From: Phaeotremella fagi
Lineage: Eukaryota; Basidiomycota; Tremellomycetes; Tremellales; Phaeotremellaceae
Direction: 5' to 3'
Length of the DNA: 64,000 bases
NCBI GenBank assembly: GCA_001599715.1
Contig: BCHU01000013.1
Span: 62,001-126,000 of the forward strand
This document shows, one piece after another, positions 46,803 to 57,779 of this stretch. Position numbers and translations under genes: made by a program. The stretch's first letter is position 1; each line of letters opens with the position of its first letter. The notes under the pieces are model-generated. The model was not told the origin of the DNA and did not search any database. It saw only the letters and a list, made by a program, of their open reading frames with translations.

Positions 46803-48563
46803 ATGTCCACAAAAACTATCATCGAAAAAAACAAACAAATCTTCGACACCTCCATCTCAATAAAAGTAGTCGAGGTAGCCAAAAAATACAATCCTCCTGC
46901 TGTAAGTCAAACCTCCAAACCGATCAACTAACCTCCAGGATGAACCCATAAAAAGAGTCCCGGAGTATACAGTACCAGGCGGACCAAACAGTTATCATTC
47001 CTCCAAATGTAAGTCCACCTCTCCCTTAAGAGCAAGACACTAACCCACCCAGTGGAAACCTCATGGACCTACGGATTCTGGCCAGGACTCTTATGGTTAT
47101 TAGTCGAACGCCAATCCCTCCTCCCAGAATCTATTGAGCCATCCTACACCCCGGAGGAAATCACCAAACTCGCTCGAAGATGGCAGGCTGATTTCGTCCC
47201 TTATGCTCGACCTGCCGAGAATCATGATCAAGGTTTTAGATTTCAATTGAGTTTTGGACGGTAAGTCTATTCTGGTGATATTTGGTGCTGACTTTGATAG
47301 CGACTTGGCATTGACTGGTTCGGAGGATGCTAAGAAAGTAGTTATCACAGCGGCTGATTCACTTGTTGATCGGTATAACGACAAGGTGAGTGGATGTTTT
47401 GTATTGTACTGTATGTTGGACTCCTACTCACACTGAGTTCATAGATCGGATGTATACGTAGTTGGGACCAGAAGATCGATATCGCCAACCCTGACAAATA
47501 CACCAGAAAGAACATGGATGAGCATTTCCTAGTGATCATCGATAACATGGTACGTGTTTACAGTTGTTGAACATACGCCTTCTAACCTTTCCACAACTAC
47601 AGATGAACCTCGACCTCCTCTACGAAGCAACAGAACTCACTGGAAACCCAGAATACGCCAGGATCGCAACTCGTCAAGCTGAAGTGTCTTCCACGACACA
47701 CGTCAGACCTGATTTCAGTACTTATCATGTTGTGAATTATGATCAAAAGACTGGGAAGGCGATTGAATTCATGACTCATCAAGGTGGGTTCTCTCGTATT
47801 TTGGAATGTGAAAACTGAGAACTGACAGTCTTTTAGGATATGCTGATGAAAGTGTTTGGTCAAGAGGGCAAGCTTGGGCAATTTACGGTTATGCACAATG
47901 TGGTGTGTAGTAGTCGATGATCAAAATATGAAAGCTAACCGGAGTAAAGCTCTACGAACAGGTCGAAAAGATTTCATCGAAATCGCTCGAAAACTAGCCG
48001 ATAAATTCCTAGAACTCCTCCCAGAATCCGGAGTTCCATGGTGGTAAGTCCCAGCTCCCTACCCCCAGACCAAGTTACTAAACATGAGAACAGGGATTTC
48101 AACGCCCCCAAACCATGTCCCTACGACGCTTCAGCCGGAACAATAGCTGCACGAGGTCTTCAAATGATCTATCAATTGCTGTTACCTACTGATCCAACCT
48201 CTGCTGAGAAATATTTGGAGAGGAGTTTCAAACTTATCAATGACGTTGTTCGAGAGTGTTTGACTCCCGAGGCGAGTTTGGTTGGGGGTCAAGTTAATTG
48301 GGGAGAGGGAGGTTGGGAAACTATCTTAAAAGTAGGTTTTTTGATTCCCTTCTTTGAGTGGGTACTGACCTTTTGTTAGCATTCTACTATCAATGGAAAT
48401 CATTTGGCGACTAGACGATTGATGGATCACGGTTTGATCTGTAAGTTCGGAGGTGTATATTCTTAGCAAGAAGAGTCAGTTGACTGAAGAACGAGTAGAC
48501 GCCGATTACTATTTCGTCGAATTCGGTAACGAGGCTTTGAAAATCGCGAAATCAAGAAAGTAG
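46803..48563 (+). CDS. unsaturated glucuronyl hydrolase, GH88
   Basis: GH88 enzymes release 4-deoxy-4,5-unsaturated uronic acid from the ends of oligosaccharides made by polysaccharide lyases. About ten exons encode some 410 aa starting MSTKTIIEKNKQIFD. Family features in order: TSWTYGFWPGLLWLL, the HDQGFRFQLSFGR segment with the first conserved Asp, DEHFLVIIDNMMNLDLLYEA with the second, YADESVWSRGQAWAIYGYAQ, and WDFNAPKPCPYDASAGTIAA. There is no signal peptide, so it is likely intracellular, acting on imported oligomers. It ends EALKIAKSRK. It shares a divergent promoter with the cupin gene. Confidence 0.92.
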
Positions 48564-48863
48564 TTCAGACGATGGTGATACTGTCTTTTTAGGGAGTTAT
48601 GTAGCATTGTGAAAATAATGTATATTCCGTGTCCAGATATGTAACGTAACATAATTGGAAGTCGGAGATTGAATTTTCTTGGGGGTCAGCTCTTGGACAG
48701 CTTTCCGATGTAAACGATACTTTAAGCAGTCAGTTCTGAGTCAATGAATCTTGGCAACAGTGACATCAACTTGGCTCGTTACTACAATTACATACTACTC
48801 CATCGTACATACTCTGTTCTCCTAGCTTCGTTCTTTGGACTACTGAACAAACTGTACGTACAA
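48564..48863. other. convergent intergenic region, 300 bp
   Basis: This lies between the GH88 stop and the stop of the first member of the minus-strand small-protein cluster. No feature is seen. Confidence 0.4.
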
Positions 48864-49385
48864 TTATGAAAGGCTAGCACTTCCCTCCGCAGTACTATTT
48901 CCCTTATAAATCAGAGCAACTTCGACATCCTTAAAAACAATCCCTTCCTGTGTAAATTCACATGAACTCTCATCGAGGTGCACGAAAAGTGAATCAAGTT
49001 TGTATACCTGAGAACGATCGAACAAAGCACGAATCCCTTTACGGTCGTTCTCACGTAAACTCGACCAAACCTTTTCCGGAACATCTGCCAAAGTTTTTTC
49101 GGAGGTAGACAGAAATTCATGGCTGAACCTACTTTTTATCAGCCCAGCAATAGTATAGGCATCGGAAACTTGGATTAATGAATCCCATTCTTTGATTCGA
49201 AATTTGATTTCTGTGACTGAGGGTAGAATCGATTCGTGTGGTTTAGCATGCGAAATGCTATAAACGTATTTGTCGTTTGTGGGTTCAATGTGAAATTTGA
49301 ATTTAGTTTTAGGTGTTATTGTGAGCTTGTTGTCTCTATGGAAATACAACCTGATGTCACCCGGTGATGTTGAGTCTTCTGACAT
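48864..49385 (-). CDS. small-protein family member A, 173 aa
   Basis: This intronless ORF starts MSEDSTSPGDIRLYFH and ends AEGSASLS. The first half is strand-rich (KLTITPKTKFKFHIEP). The second half carries the layout seen in the other cluster members: a Leu/Ser segment (EFLSTSEKTLADVP), then VWSSL, then a hydrophobic strand LDSLFVHLDESS. It is the most divergent member and lacks the LWxGY motif, so its membership is tentative. No membrane helix or signal peptide. Function unknown. Confidence 0.55.
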   Translation of the reverse strand: MSEDSTSPGDIRLYFHRDNKLTITPKTKFKFHIEPTNDKYVYSISHAKPHESILPSVTEIKFRIKEWDSLIQVSDAYTIAGLIKSRFSHEFLSTSEKTLADVPEKVWSSLRENDRKGIRALFDRSQVYKLDSLFVHLDESSCEFTQEGIVFKDVEVALIYKGNSTAEGSASLS

Positions 49386-49781
49386 GTTTATACCTTATTG
49401 TATTTGATAACAGAAACGGGGGGAGAGAAATGGAAATCAAAGAACAGAGCATTTGTCAGATAACACTACACTGACAAGATGCCTTCTCTGCCAATCACAA
49501 AGGATGACAGCAAATCAAAGGGAAAGTCCCTCTGAAGGAACAAAGGAAAGTCTTAAGTGATGCAATCTTTTGTCCTTGAGCTTTCTCCGCAGACAGTAAG
49601 TCACTCGTCACCAATGTACAGTAAGTCTTTTTGTGGCAGTATCAATCACATTCATGGAGATGGGGCTTTAAGAATTCAATTCCCCAAAATACGTTTCTTC
49701 CAACCTACTTGCAAAGCGTGTACGCAAGCTTCAAACTTTACTTCAAACTACAAATACAGTGGGAAACCATTCTAAATCGTA
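49386..49781. other. intergenic, about 395 bp
   Basis: This lies upstream of copy A and downstream of copy B. Short plus-strand ORFs at 49557-49861 have no recognisable product. Confidence 0.4.
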
Positions 49782-50399
49782 CTAAACGTCCTCAAATTTT
49801 CGATCTTGGTAAGGTCTACCGAAAAATTCCACCTGAGTTTCAAATACGTATGAAACAATGATGTTATCGATGATCGAAAATGTTTCTGACCGCAAATTCC
49901 ACTCTTCCCCAGCCGAGATCGAATTTCTCGGATCTGCTTGCTGAATGACAACATAATCAAGAACCTGATCACCTTTATCGTCCAAAAGTTCTTTCAGATC
50001 ACCTTCCATCTTTTCTGGAACTCTTCTTCTTGCTATCAGACTTTTCAATGTAACAAGCTTTTCCGGGATCAGGTCGATCGATTGCTTTGAGTCCCAACTA
50101 TTCAAAAGAACACCTAATCTGAAAGGAAGGTCGCTGACTCCGATGTCGGGATTATCAACACCATAGTTTTCTTTAGCAAAGGCGATTTAATCTTGAGTAA
50201 CTGATTCAAGTAGATCGGAAGTTCGCCAACCTAGTCGGTAATTGTAACCGAATCCTTCTTTCCATAACGCAGCACCGCCACCAACCCTCAAAGTGTAACT
50301 ACTATCGTTCGATTTCCTGTCAGTAATATATAGTGAATTTAGACTTGATGTGCTATTTTCCAAAGTGAAACCTTTTTCATATTCCACGAATATAATCTC
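49782..50399 (-). pseudogene. small-protein family member B, broken by a stop codon and 5' truncated
   Basis: Two minus-strand open stretches, 50187-50399 and 49782-50186, are in the same frame and are separated by a single TAA at 50187-50189. Upstream of the stop is AALWKEGFGYNYRL and LLESVTQD; downstream is DLPFRLG, SIDLIPEKLVTLKSL and LKELLDDKGDQVLDYVVIQQ, matching members C and F in order. No ATG opens the frame: it runs into the end of copy C. No splice pair removes the stop. I read it as a pseudogene; sequencing error is the alternative for the stop codon. Confidence 0.7.
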
Positions 50400-50868
50400 C
50401 CTTGTCTCTTAACAGATCCTTCAACTCTGGATCCATCTTCACCTCCGGATAAGTTGATAGATCCAGTATATCGCTCAAAGTAAGTGTTTCTTGTGGAACC
50501 AGGTCGATGAGTTCTGATGTAGGTGTAGCGGCGAGGCGGATCGGAAGATCTCTGGTTGTTTGAGTCTTCCAGTTTTGTTTCATGAGAGTTCTAACAGTGT
50601 CGATTTCATTTTGATTAGGCTGGAAAGAACCAATGAAACTCCTCATCAAATCAAATTTGACTGCATACCCGTCCCATAACCTATCACCACCTGCAGCAAT
50701 CACCAAATATGACTCTTTTGCTCCTTCTTCTTCATCAACGAATAGGCCGTTGTCTCTTTCCCTATCACTTCTTAAAGTGAAAGAACTTTCATTCGGTGAA
50801 TCGATGAGATTCCAACCATTGTAGAAACTGGTGGTTACAGATTTAATGTTACGTTTTGACATGTTCAT
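50377..50868 (-). CDS. small-protein family member C, C-terminally truncated
   Basis: This ORF starts with Met at 50868, or more likely 50862 (MSKRNIKS, since several other members begin MS). It contains FTLRSDRERD, DRLWDGYAVKFDL, LIDLVPQETLTLSDIL and LLRDKGDYI, then ends abruptly (RGI, TGA). Other members continue about 50-65 residues past GDY(L/I). The frame of copy B begins immediately here in another phase. So C is probably the N-terminal two thirds of a gene whose end was lost when it was joined to copy B. Confidence 0.55.
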   Translation of the reverse strand: MNMSKRNIKSVTTSFYNGWNLIDSPNESSFTLRSDRERDNGLFVDEEEGAKESYLVIAAGGDRLWDGYAVKFDLMRSFIGSFQPNQNEIDTVRTLMKQNWKTQTTRDLPIRLAATPTSELIDLVPQETLTLSDILDLSTYPEVKMDPELKDLLRDKGDYIRGI

Positions 50869-51322
50869 CTTTGATGATATTGTACGAGGGGTATTCGGAT
50901 ATTAAAGTTGTTTTGATTAATAGATCTTGGAAGAAAATGAAGAAGAGGTGAATCAACTCAAGTTTACCTACGTATCTGTCGTACTTTGAAAATGACATTC
51001 ATGGAATAGAAAGGATCCCACCATTGATACAAATTTCAAAGTCAGAAAGTATCAAAGTGTCATTTCATCAGTGATACATGTCTGAAACTCCATGTCCGTC
51101 CAGTATACACTGTCTTGTAGAAACAGTTAGCCAAGATGTAAACACCACTGATGATACATCAAACAAATCCACAATCGCATAAAATAAATACTCCAAATGA
51201 ACATGAAATGAACAATCGTGATCATCGATACTCATTATCAATCATGTTCCATCGTGAAAGAAGACAATCGTCAATACCACAAAACTTATTCACACTATTC
51301 ACAAACCCCTGACCAAACGAAT
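50869..51322. other. intergenic, about 455 bp
   Basis: This is the spacer between copy C and the stop of DCP2, both on the minus strand, holding the copy C promoter and the DCP2 3' UTR. A short ORF at 51218-51463 (+) is antisense to DCP2 and not supported. Confidence 0.4.
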
Positions 51323-53954
51323 CTATCGTTGATTGATCAATCCCATAGAGGCGCCAGCCGGAGGTCTAGGAACAGGTTGCAAAACCTCGCCGCGATATTG
51401 TTTAGGCGGCGAAGGTCCCTGACCAACCGTAGTCGGATGGGGATGATTGAGTTGATTAAGTAAATTCAACCCATGTTGATTAACTTGCGTTGAAGCTTGG
51501 GGTGGTGGTTGATAGTTGTTATACGGATTTAAATTTGGATTTGGGATAGGTTGGAACTGCGGTCTCACAGGTAGAGGTTGATAGTTATGAGTTGTTTGAG
51601 ATTGTTGGGGATATTGAGTTGGTTTGTTATAGAAATTCTGCGGGGGTGGTGGTGGTGCTTGATTATGATACCCCGGTTGCGCTTGATAGCCCTGTTGAAT
51701 GAAGGGTTGGTGAATCGGTGGTGGTCGGTTGTAATGATGTCCACCCTGTGGGGGGATGTTGGGTTGAGCTGGGATTGGAGGTGGAATATACCCGCTTTGT
51801 GGGACTTGTGGAATGTTTGGACGATAATTGACAGGTTGATGATCGTTGTAAGGTATCGGTATGACCGGTGGTGGAGCCTGAATAGGAGGATGACTAACTT
51901 GAGCCGGGGGTTGTGTTAGAGGTTGAGAAACATCCTGTCGATAAGGATCAAACCTCGTGGCAGAATACGGTGGAGGAGGTTGATTAACAATCTTAGGACT
52001 AACTCTCGTATAAGGGTTTTGCGGCAATCTCGAAACCGAAGTCGAAGAATCCACACCGATACCAGCCAAAGTCGATTCCAACAATGCACGCTGTTTAGCC
52101 CGTCTTTCCATCTCTGATATACCAGGGCTAGCTGGTCTGGGTGAGGTCGGTAATGAAACTGGTTTATTTGGTTGGTTGTGGGTTGGAGTTAAGATTGATA
52201 GGAGATTCGATTGGTGAGGTTGAGTAGGTTTCGATGGTGATTGAGGGATTGAGTGTGTCGCTGCTGGAGCAGGAGCAGGGACAGATGGAACAGGAGATGA
52301 ACGATTGAGGATACCCAACAGCTTCCCTTCCCTCCCTTCAGGTTTCTTAGGAACCGTCGACGAACTACTTGCAGTTGCAGTAGTCGTAGTCAAACCCCCA
52401 AGCAACCTAGTCAGCGCATCATCCTCAGCCATCTCAGCATCCCGCATCAAACCCCTCTGTTCCTCAGCCTTCAAAACATCCAAATTCCCAAACAACCGAA
52501 CAAGTCCATCTTTATTATCAGCACCTCCAACAACCGTCTGTTGTGGAGCCGCCAAATCTTCTTCCTGTTTATGAATAAATCTCGAGAAGAGATTGTCGAG
52601 AGCTGATGGATCTCTGTGTGGGATCGGAGGTGTCGCTGTAGATTGTGGAGGCTCGAATTGGTACGGTTCGAGATTACGGAATTGGGGTGTTGTTTTGGTT
52701 TCGGGTTTCTTTTTGGTTTTTGGATGAGGGTTGTAGCCGTGTTCTGTTAACCATTTTTTGAGTGGACTGAAAGACGGGTTTAGCATTACGATGGTATTTG
52801 GGTAAGAGATGAGACCTACATGACAAAGGGAGTGACGTTGTAAAACCTCTTGTTGTTGGCTTTATTTCTAGGTCCCTTCCTATTACTCCATGTCGGTAAA
52901 TCAACCATTCGAACCCATTCAATAGCCTATCGACCCCATCCATCAGTACGATTCCAAAACCTACTCAAGTACTTACACCAATCTCCTTCCTAGTCTGAGT
53001 CTCGAATACCGTAGACTCATCAATCCCACCAACGATAAACATCGTAACCACTTGGGCAGAAATTTGAGTCTGGATAAAATCGTTAGAGACGATTCGACCA
53101 GTTAAATCGAAACCTGTCTCCTCTTCTACCTGGAGTCGAAAGGTTATTCAGCTCTCCCATCGTTTCGTTCAAGCTGTAGGACTAACCTCTCGAATGGCAC
53201 AATCAACTTCGGACTCTTCAGAGTTAATTTTCCCTCTGGGGAAACTCCAACCAGCGTTAGATTTCCAACCTCGAACCATGAGACACTAAATATCACAAGT
53301 GTCAATAATTATTTGGTCAAAAGCCATAAACTTTGTGATAGAACCCACCTTATCACCATCACTATTGACAAGTATTCCACCACAGCAAGGAACCATTCTT
53401 TTGTATCCACAATACTCCTCCCAAACGACATCATAATTGATCTCTCCCTTCTTGGTAATCAAACTTCGACCAGTTTCTGAGCCTATACCATTGACCGTCC
53501 CACTGAGCAATGAATCTCTGAAGGCGTCAGTGTTGTAGATCGGTGAGGACTCTAACAGCAAATGAGTGAATTGACGTTGTGAAAGGGAAGGGAGGGAGGG
53601 GTTGAGTGGACGTAAATAATCTTCGTAGAACCAGTGACTGTGTCGTCGTTCTTCAACATCAGCTAACACTCTACACTCAAAAGAGTGATAAACCCACGCC
53701 TGTTCAGCTTGCCAATAAACTCTTATCAAACCAACTTCCTCTCTAGGTAGATTCAACAGAAATCTCGCATTCAGATCTTCAAGGATTTCCTCCCATGACA
53801 TATCCCTGAAAATCGCTTCTGCCTCCTCTTGTTGCTCTCCGTCTGGATCATCTGGATCATCTTCTGGAAAGGGGTTGAATTGGTTGTTGATGTTGAACAT
53901 TGATGTGGATTGTTGTGGTTGTTGAGATAGATGGGGTGGTGTATCTCTAAACAT
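51323..53954 (-). CDS. DCP2: mRNA-decapping enzyme subunit 2
   Basis: DCP2 removes the m7G cap from mRNA in the 5'-3' decay pathway, in P-bodies, with DCP1. It starts [16 protein letters not shown] at 53954. The regulatory helical domain follows ([19 protein letters not shown], then [16 protein letters not shown] as part of box A). The Nudix domain spans small exons: [11 protein letters not shown], then CAIREVEEETGF (Nudix box with REVxEExG). The C-terminal half is disordered and very rich in Pro, Gln and Asn, with several short leucine-rich segments (for example LLSILTP, LLGILN) of the type that binds decay cofactors. It ends [10 protein letters not shown]. Length is about 800 aa, typical for fungi. 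Confidence 0.93.
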
Positions 53955-54097
53955 TATATATAACTGACTGTGTATGTTGTTCGCACAAAAGGCGTGTATT
54001 GTAACGAGTAGTGTATGGTACACAAAACATGAGGTTAGCTCTATGTAAAACGGAGTTTACTTGTTCTCCGTCTGATGGCGACAAGGACAGTTATGGT

Positions 54098-54130
<33 letters not shown>

Positions 54131-54335
54131 AACGATAGTAACAATACTAATATAATGCGTAAAGGTATACTTAAATGATATAAACTAATCACTACGATCT
54201 ATGAAAAAAAGAGACAAACTCGACCAATACCTATGCTACCTAAACAATTCCCAAGAATAAAAGAAGAAAAAAATGACAACGAAAACCGAACCAAACTCGA
54301 AATTAAGGTATATAAATGCTATGGATCAATCAAAC
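53955..54335. other. intergenic with hexanucleotide repeat
   Basis: This is the DCP2 upstream region and the 3' flank of the deubiquitinase gene. It includes the ACGACA-type repeat listed next; no gene is seen. Confidence 0.45.
54097..54136. repeat. (AACGAC)n hexanucleotide repeat
   Basis: About six units of AACGAC with a slightly imperfect end (ACAACAACG) lie some 145 bp upstream of the DCP2 start codon. Confidence 0.85.
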
Positions 54336-57300
54336 TCAACCACGAACTCTCTGATAAAACAATAAATATGCACATTTCTCTCTTCCACCGATTAAACCTG
54401 CTTTCCCACTTTCAGCTTCTTCGTTCGATACCACCACTTGATCAATTGGGATGACGTTATGCAACTCGTCGTCGAAATGGATCCAAGATGAGGAATCTTG
54501 TTTGGAGACGCTGACTGTGTAATGACCACCTGAAGCTGATGATCCATGATGATAAACAACTATTCTATGTCAGTGGGAATCGTGAACAAAAAGAAATTAG
54601 ACGTACCACCGAATAATCTATATTTTATTGGTGAACCTCTACGTCCAGCACTAACGATTTCAGGAGGAACGACTAAATCCAATCCATACCCCACAGGTCT
54701 AGATTTCTTAACGACCATACCACTAGTTTGATCATAAACGAATCTCTTCAAATGTAAAATCAAAATCATAGGGAAAGCTTCTAGATAAATCTGTTTCGTG
54801 GCGTCAACGTTGATTTTTTTACTGGAACTCCATACTCCAGGTACGGTCTCTGGTGAACCTAAATGTCTGAGTGCATCGGTGATGGTAACGATCTCGTTCG
54901 ATGAGATGTCAAGTTGTAATGGTTGATACGGTTCCAACGTTATACTATCTTTACTACCTGGTGTATGTAGGATTGAACGTAGACTACCACCGAACAATGA
55001 AGTTATAGCGGACGATTTCGAAGTTGATACGCGAATAGCATTCGTTTTCTGTTTTTTACCAACTTCTAGCCAATCATCGTTGTTCGAATTACCGTTGGTG
55101 CGTGGTGTAAGAGGTTTCCTCAAAGCAACAGATAGAAGCTCTTCGTGAAGTGTGTCCAAGAAGAAACCTAAATATTCTTCGGCATCTTCTTGATGACCCC
55201 GCTATATGGAGTCAGATGTGGTCCATTTTATAATCTAAAACTCACCCTCATTGAATCAAATCGTTTATTCTCCTTCATTGCATCATAGACGTTCTCGGGT
55301 ACGAAGGCACCCTCAGCATCACCAGAACATTCACGTAAGAAGATGACCATGGCTTCAAGTAAAGGTGTACGTCTTGCTAAATCCGCTTTCAATCTTTTAC
55401 CAAGTTCTTCAAAGAGCTCAGTGAAGGGAGGGCAATAGACCAAAACTTGAAGAATCTGAAGCAAAGTCAACTAGGTTGTACCATGATTGCGTTGAAGAAA
55501 CAAACTCACCGTATTAGCAAAACACATGTTACCGGTATTAATCAAACCTCTAGCCACACTGACCGGTCCACTCTCCCTCGGAAACTTGAATCCATCAATC
55601 AACAACCTCGTTAAATCCTCCTGGGGACTCAACGGTGAATGATGAGAAGCTGCCGCGGCATAATTGACAGGTTTAGGAGGTTGAGGGATACTATCTTCAG
55701 GTAAGGAGATTGTAGATTTGGTTGGAGAAGGTTTCGTTGATCCTGACGACGATGGATTGGTTGACGTGAATGAAAAATGTCCTTCGGGTGTTGATTGAGT
55801 TCTTGAAAATGGTGAACTGGATTTAACTAACGATGCCCATGATTTCTGTATTGGTTTGATAGGTTCTAATCTCGGTTGTTCTTGTGATATCGTCCCGAAT
55901 GTCAATGTCGATGAAATCGTTAAAGGTTGTCCGGAAGTGTATATCGATTTTTTATTACTGTGTTGCTGATTTGATATGATTTTACGATGTTTCAAAACAC
56001 TATCCACTGATTCTGAACGAATGGATTTTGGAAGGGTCAGACCTGAGAAATAAGTGTTGGTGGAGATAGTCGTGGATGGTCTACTTGATGATAATTTGAT
56101 AGATGGTAAGGATTTTTTGACACCATTGGTGGTTTTGGGTTTAGCAGATGGAGGTGGAGACGTTAATCCCTGTAATGAAGCTCCTGTGAATGTTAAATCT
56201 GAAGATGAAGAGATGGTTGGACTGTGTAATGAAGATGCTGGAGCCGTTGTTGATGTCGATGCAAGTGATGGTGGTATAGGGTTGGTTACGATCTCCGGCG
56301 ATCTAGCCAAAGAATTTTGAGTGGATGTAGGTTCTGAAGGTTCTTCAACGAGTTTTGGAATAGATGTTTCCGATTCGACATCATTCGACATCGTTTTTTC
56401 CACATCGATTTTAACGTCATTTTCGATCTCCGGCTGAGATTCCGGTTTTTCCATTTTTACCTCTGACACCTTCTCGCCATTGACTTTCACGGTTTCAGTT
56501 TCGACAGATAGAGGTGGTGGAGGTGGAGGGGTTGAACCTATCGAAGTAGGTGGAACGGGTATCACTGGAGTAGATATAGATTCCATTTGACTTAAACCCA
56601 AACCTGATCCTAAACCTTTCAATTTTTCGCCATCAACCACGACCGGTAATCCATTCATGACGACATCTTTTCTTTGAGCTGGGACATAACCTTGTGCAGC
56701 TGGATTTAAAGTTTTACCACCTGACGTAGGAATATGATTATGACTGTTGCCGTTGATGTTGTTACCGTTGCTTATTATTCCGTTAGGTTGAAAGGGGGGG
56801 TTGGGGTTTGGATTGTAATCGTAGCCATATGAATGAGTTGGATAACCGACTCCATATGAATAAGGATGATTAGGCGGGATATAGTAATTGGAAGGATTAG
56901 CTATAGATGGATAAGAGATTGATGGGAATGAAAGTTCGGTAGGTGTAGGTGTGAAAGATGACGTTGGTGCTGATTCGTCATCAATCTGTGAAGGAGGTTG
57001 AGAAGGTGGTGGTTGTGAATGTTGAGGATAAGAATAACCATTTTGCATCGTAGCTGGACCAGGACCACCCATCGGTGGATAAGGATGATAATACGGTGGA
57101 TAGACATAACCAGGTCCATTGGAATACGAAGGATCTGGATATCTATAACCCCCATTAGTATGGTTATACCCGTTAGAACGAGGATAATTTGGATTAGGAT
57201 TAGGATTGGGATTCTGTGAATAATGAGGTGGAATCCATTGTTGCTGAAACTGTGGATTGGAATTTGGATTTGGGTTTGGATTTGTGTTTTGGGGATAGTT

Positions 57301-57405
57301 GTTGTATGGATATGGTGGTTGTTGAATTGGAGGTTGAGATTGGGATTGTGAAGATGAAGATGAAGGATCGGGTTGGGGGAATCCGTTAGGATTTGTTGCT
57401 TGCAT
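54336..57405 (-). CDS. ubiquitin carboxyl-terminal hydrolase, UBP3/USP10 type
   Basis: This is a cysteine deubiquitinase. From 57405 (MQATNPNGFPQPDPSS) a long disordered region, rich in Pro, Asn, Gln, Tyr and Ser, fills about 600 residues. The USP domain follows: the Cys box RGLINTGNMCFANT is interrupted by an intron near 55500; then VLVYCPPFTELFEELGK, RGHQEDAEEYLGFFLD, LILHLKRFVYDQ, and the His box YHHGSSASGGHYTVSV. It ends CAYLLFYQRVRG at 54336. The arrangement (disordered N-terminus, C-terminal USP) matches fungal Ubp3/USP10, which works with Bre5/G3BP; the partner is not in this window. Length is roughly 990 aa. Confidence 0.9.
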
Positions 57406-57779
57406 CGTGTTGATTATTTTTTTGGTATCTCTCGAGAGCCAAGATGTGAGGGTGTTGTATACTCTGTACTCTACTTTTTGTCAATGATATTGAAGGCAAA
57501 AAGGAGTTGAAAAGGAGAGAAAGAGATGGTATAAAAGTAGGAAATGATAGAAATCATACCCATTAACCTATCATCATCATTTACCGTACACTGAGGACAT
57601 CTATTATTTTAATTTAATTCTTTTGAATTTATCCCAATTTAAAGAAAATGAAAATTAGGTCAGACATTGACATCTACGAATTTAGATACATTTATTCCAC
57701 AAATTATATCTATATCATTTATCTTTTATAGATAACAACACTACATCAACTCACTTCATTCATACTCATATAAACAACA
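57406..57779. other. divergent promoter region, about 375 bp
   Basis: This is a bidirectional spacer between the deubiquitinase and NOP1 start codons. No extra gene is seen. Confidence 0.5.

Noticed and set aside
52305..52574. Plus-strand ORFs antisense to DCP2 (51578-52574)
   Set aside because: They mirror the Pro/Gln-rich DCP2 tail and have no independent features.
57019..57219. Plus-strand ORF rich in Ile/Arg, and similar frames at 57766-58074
   Set aside because: These are shadows of low-complexity coding sequence (Pro/Asn/Tyr-rich deubiquitinase and the NOP1 Gly/Arg region).
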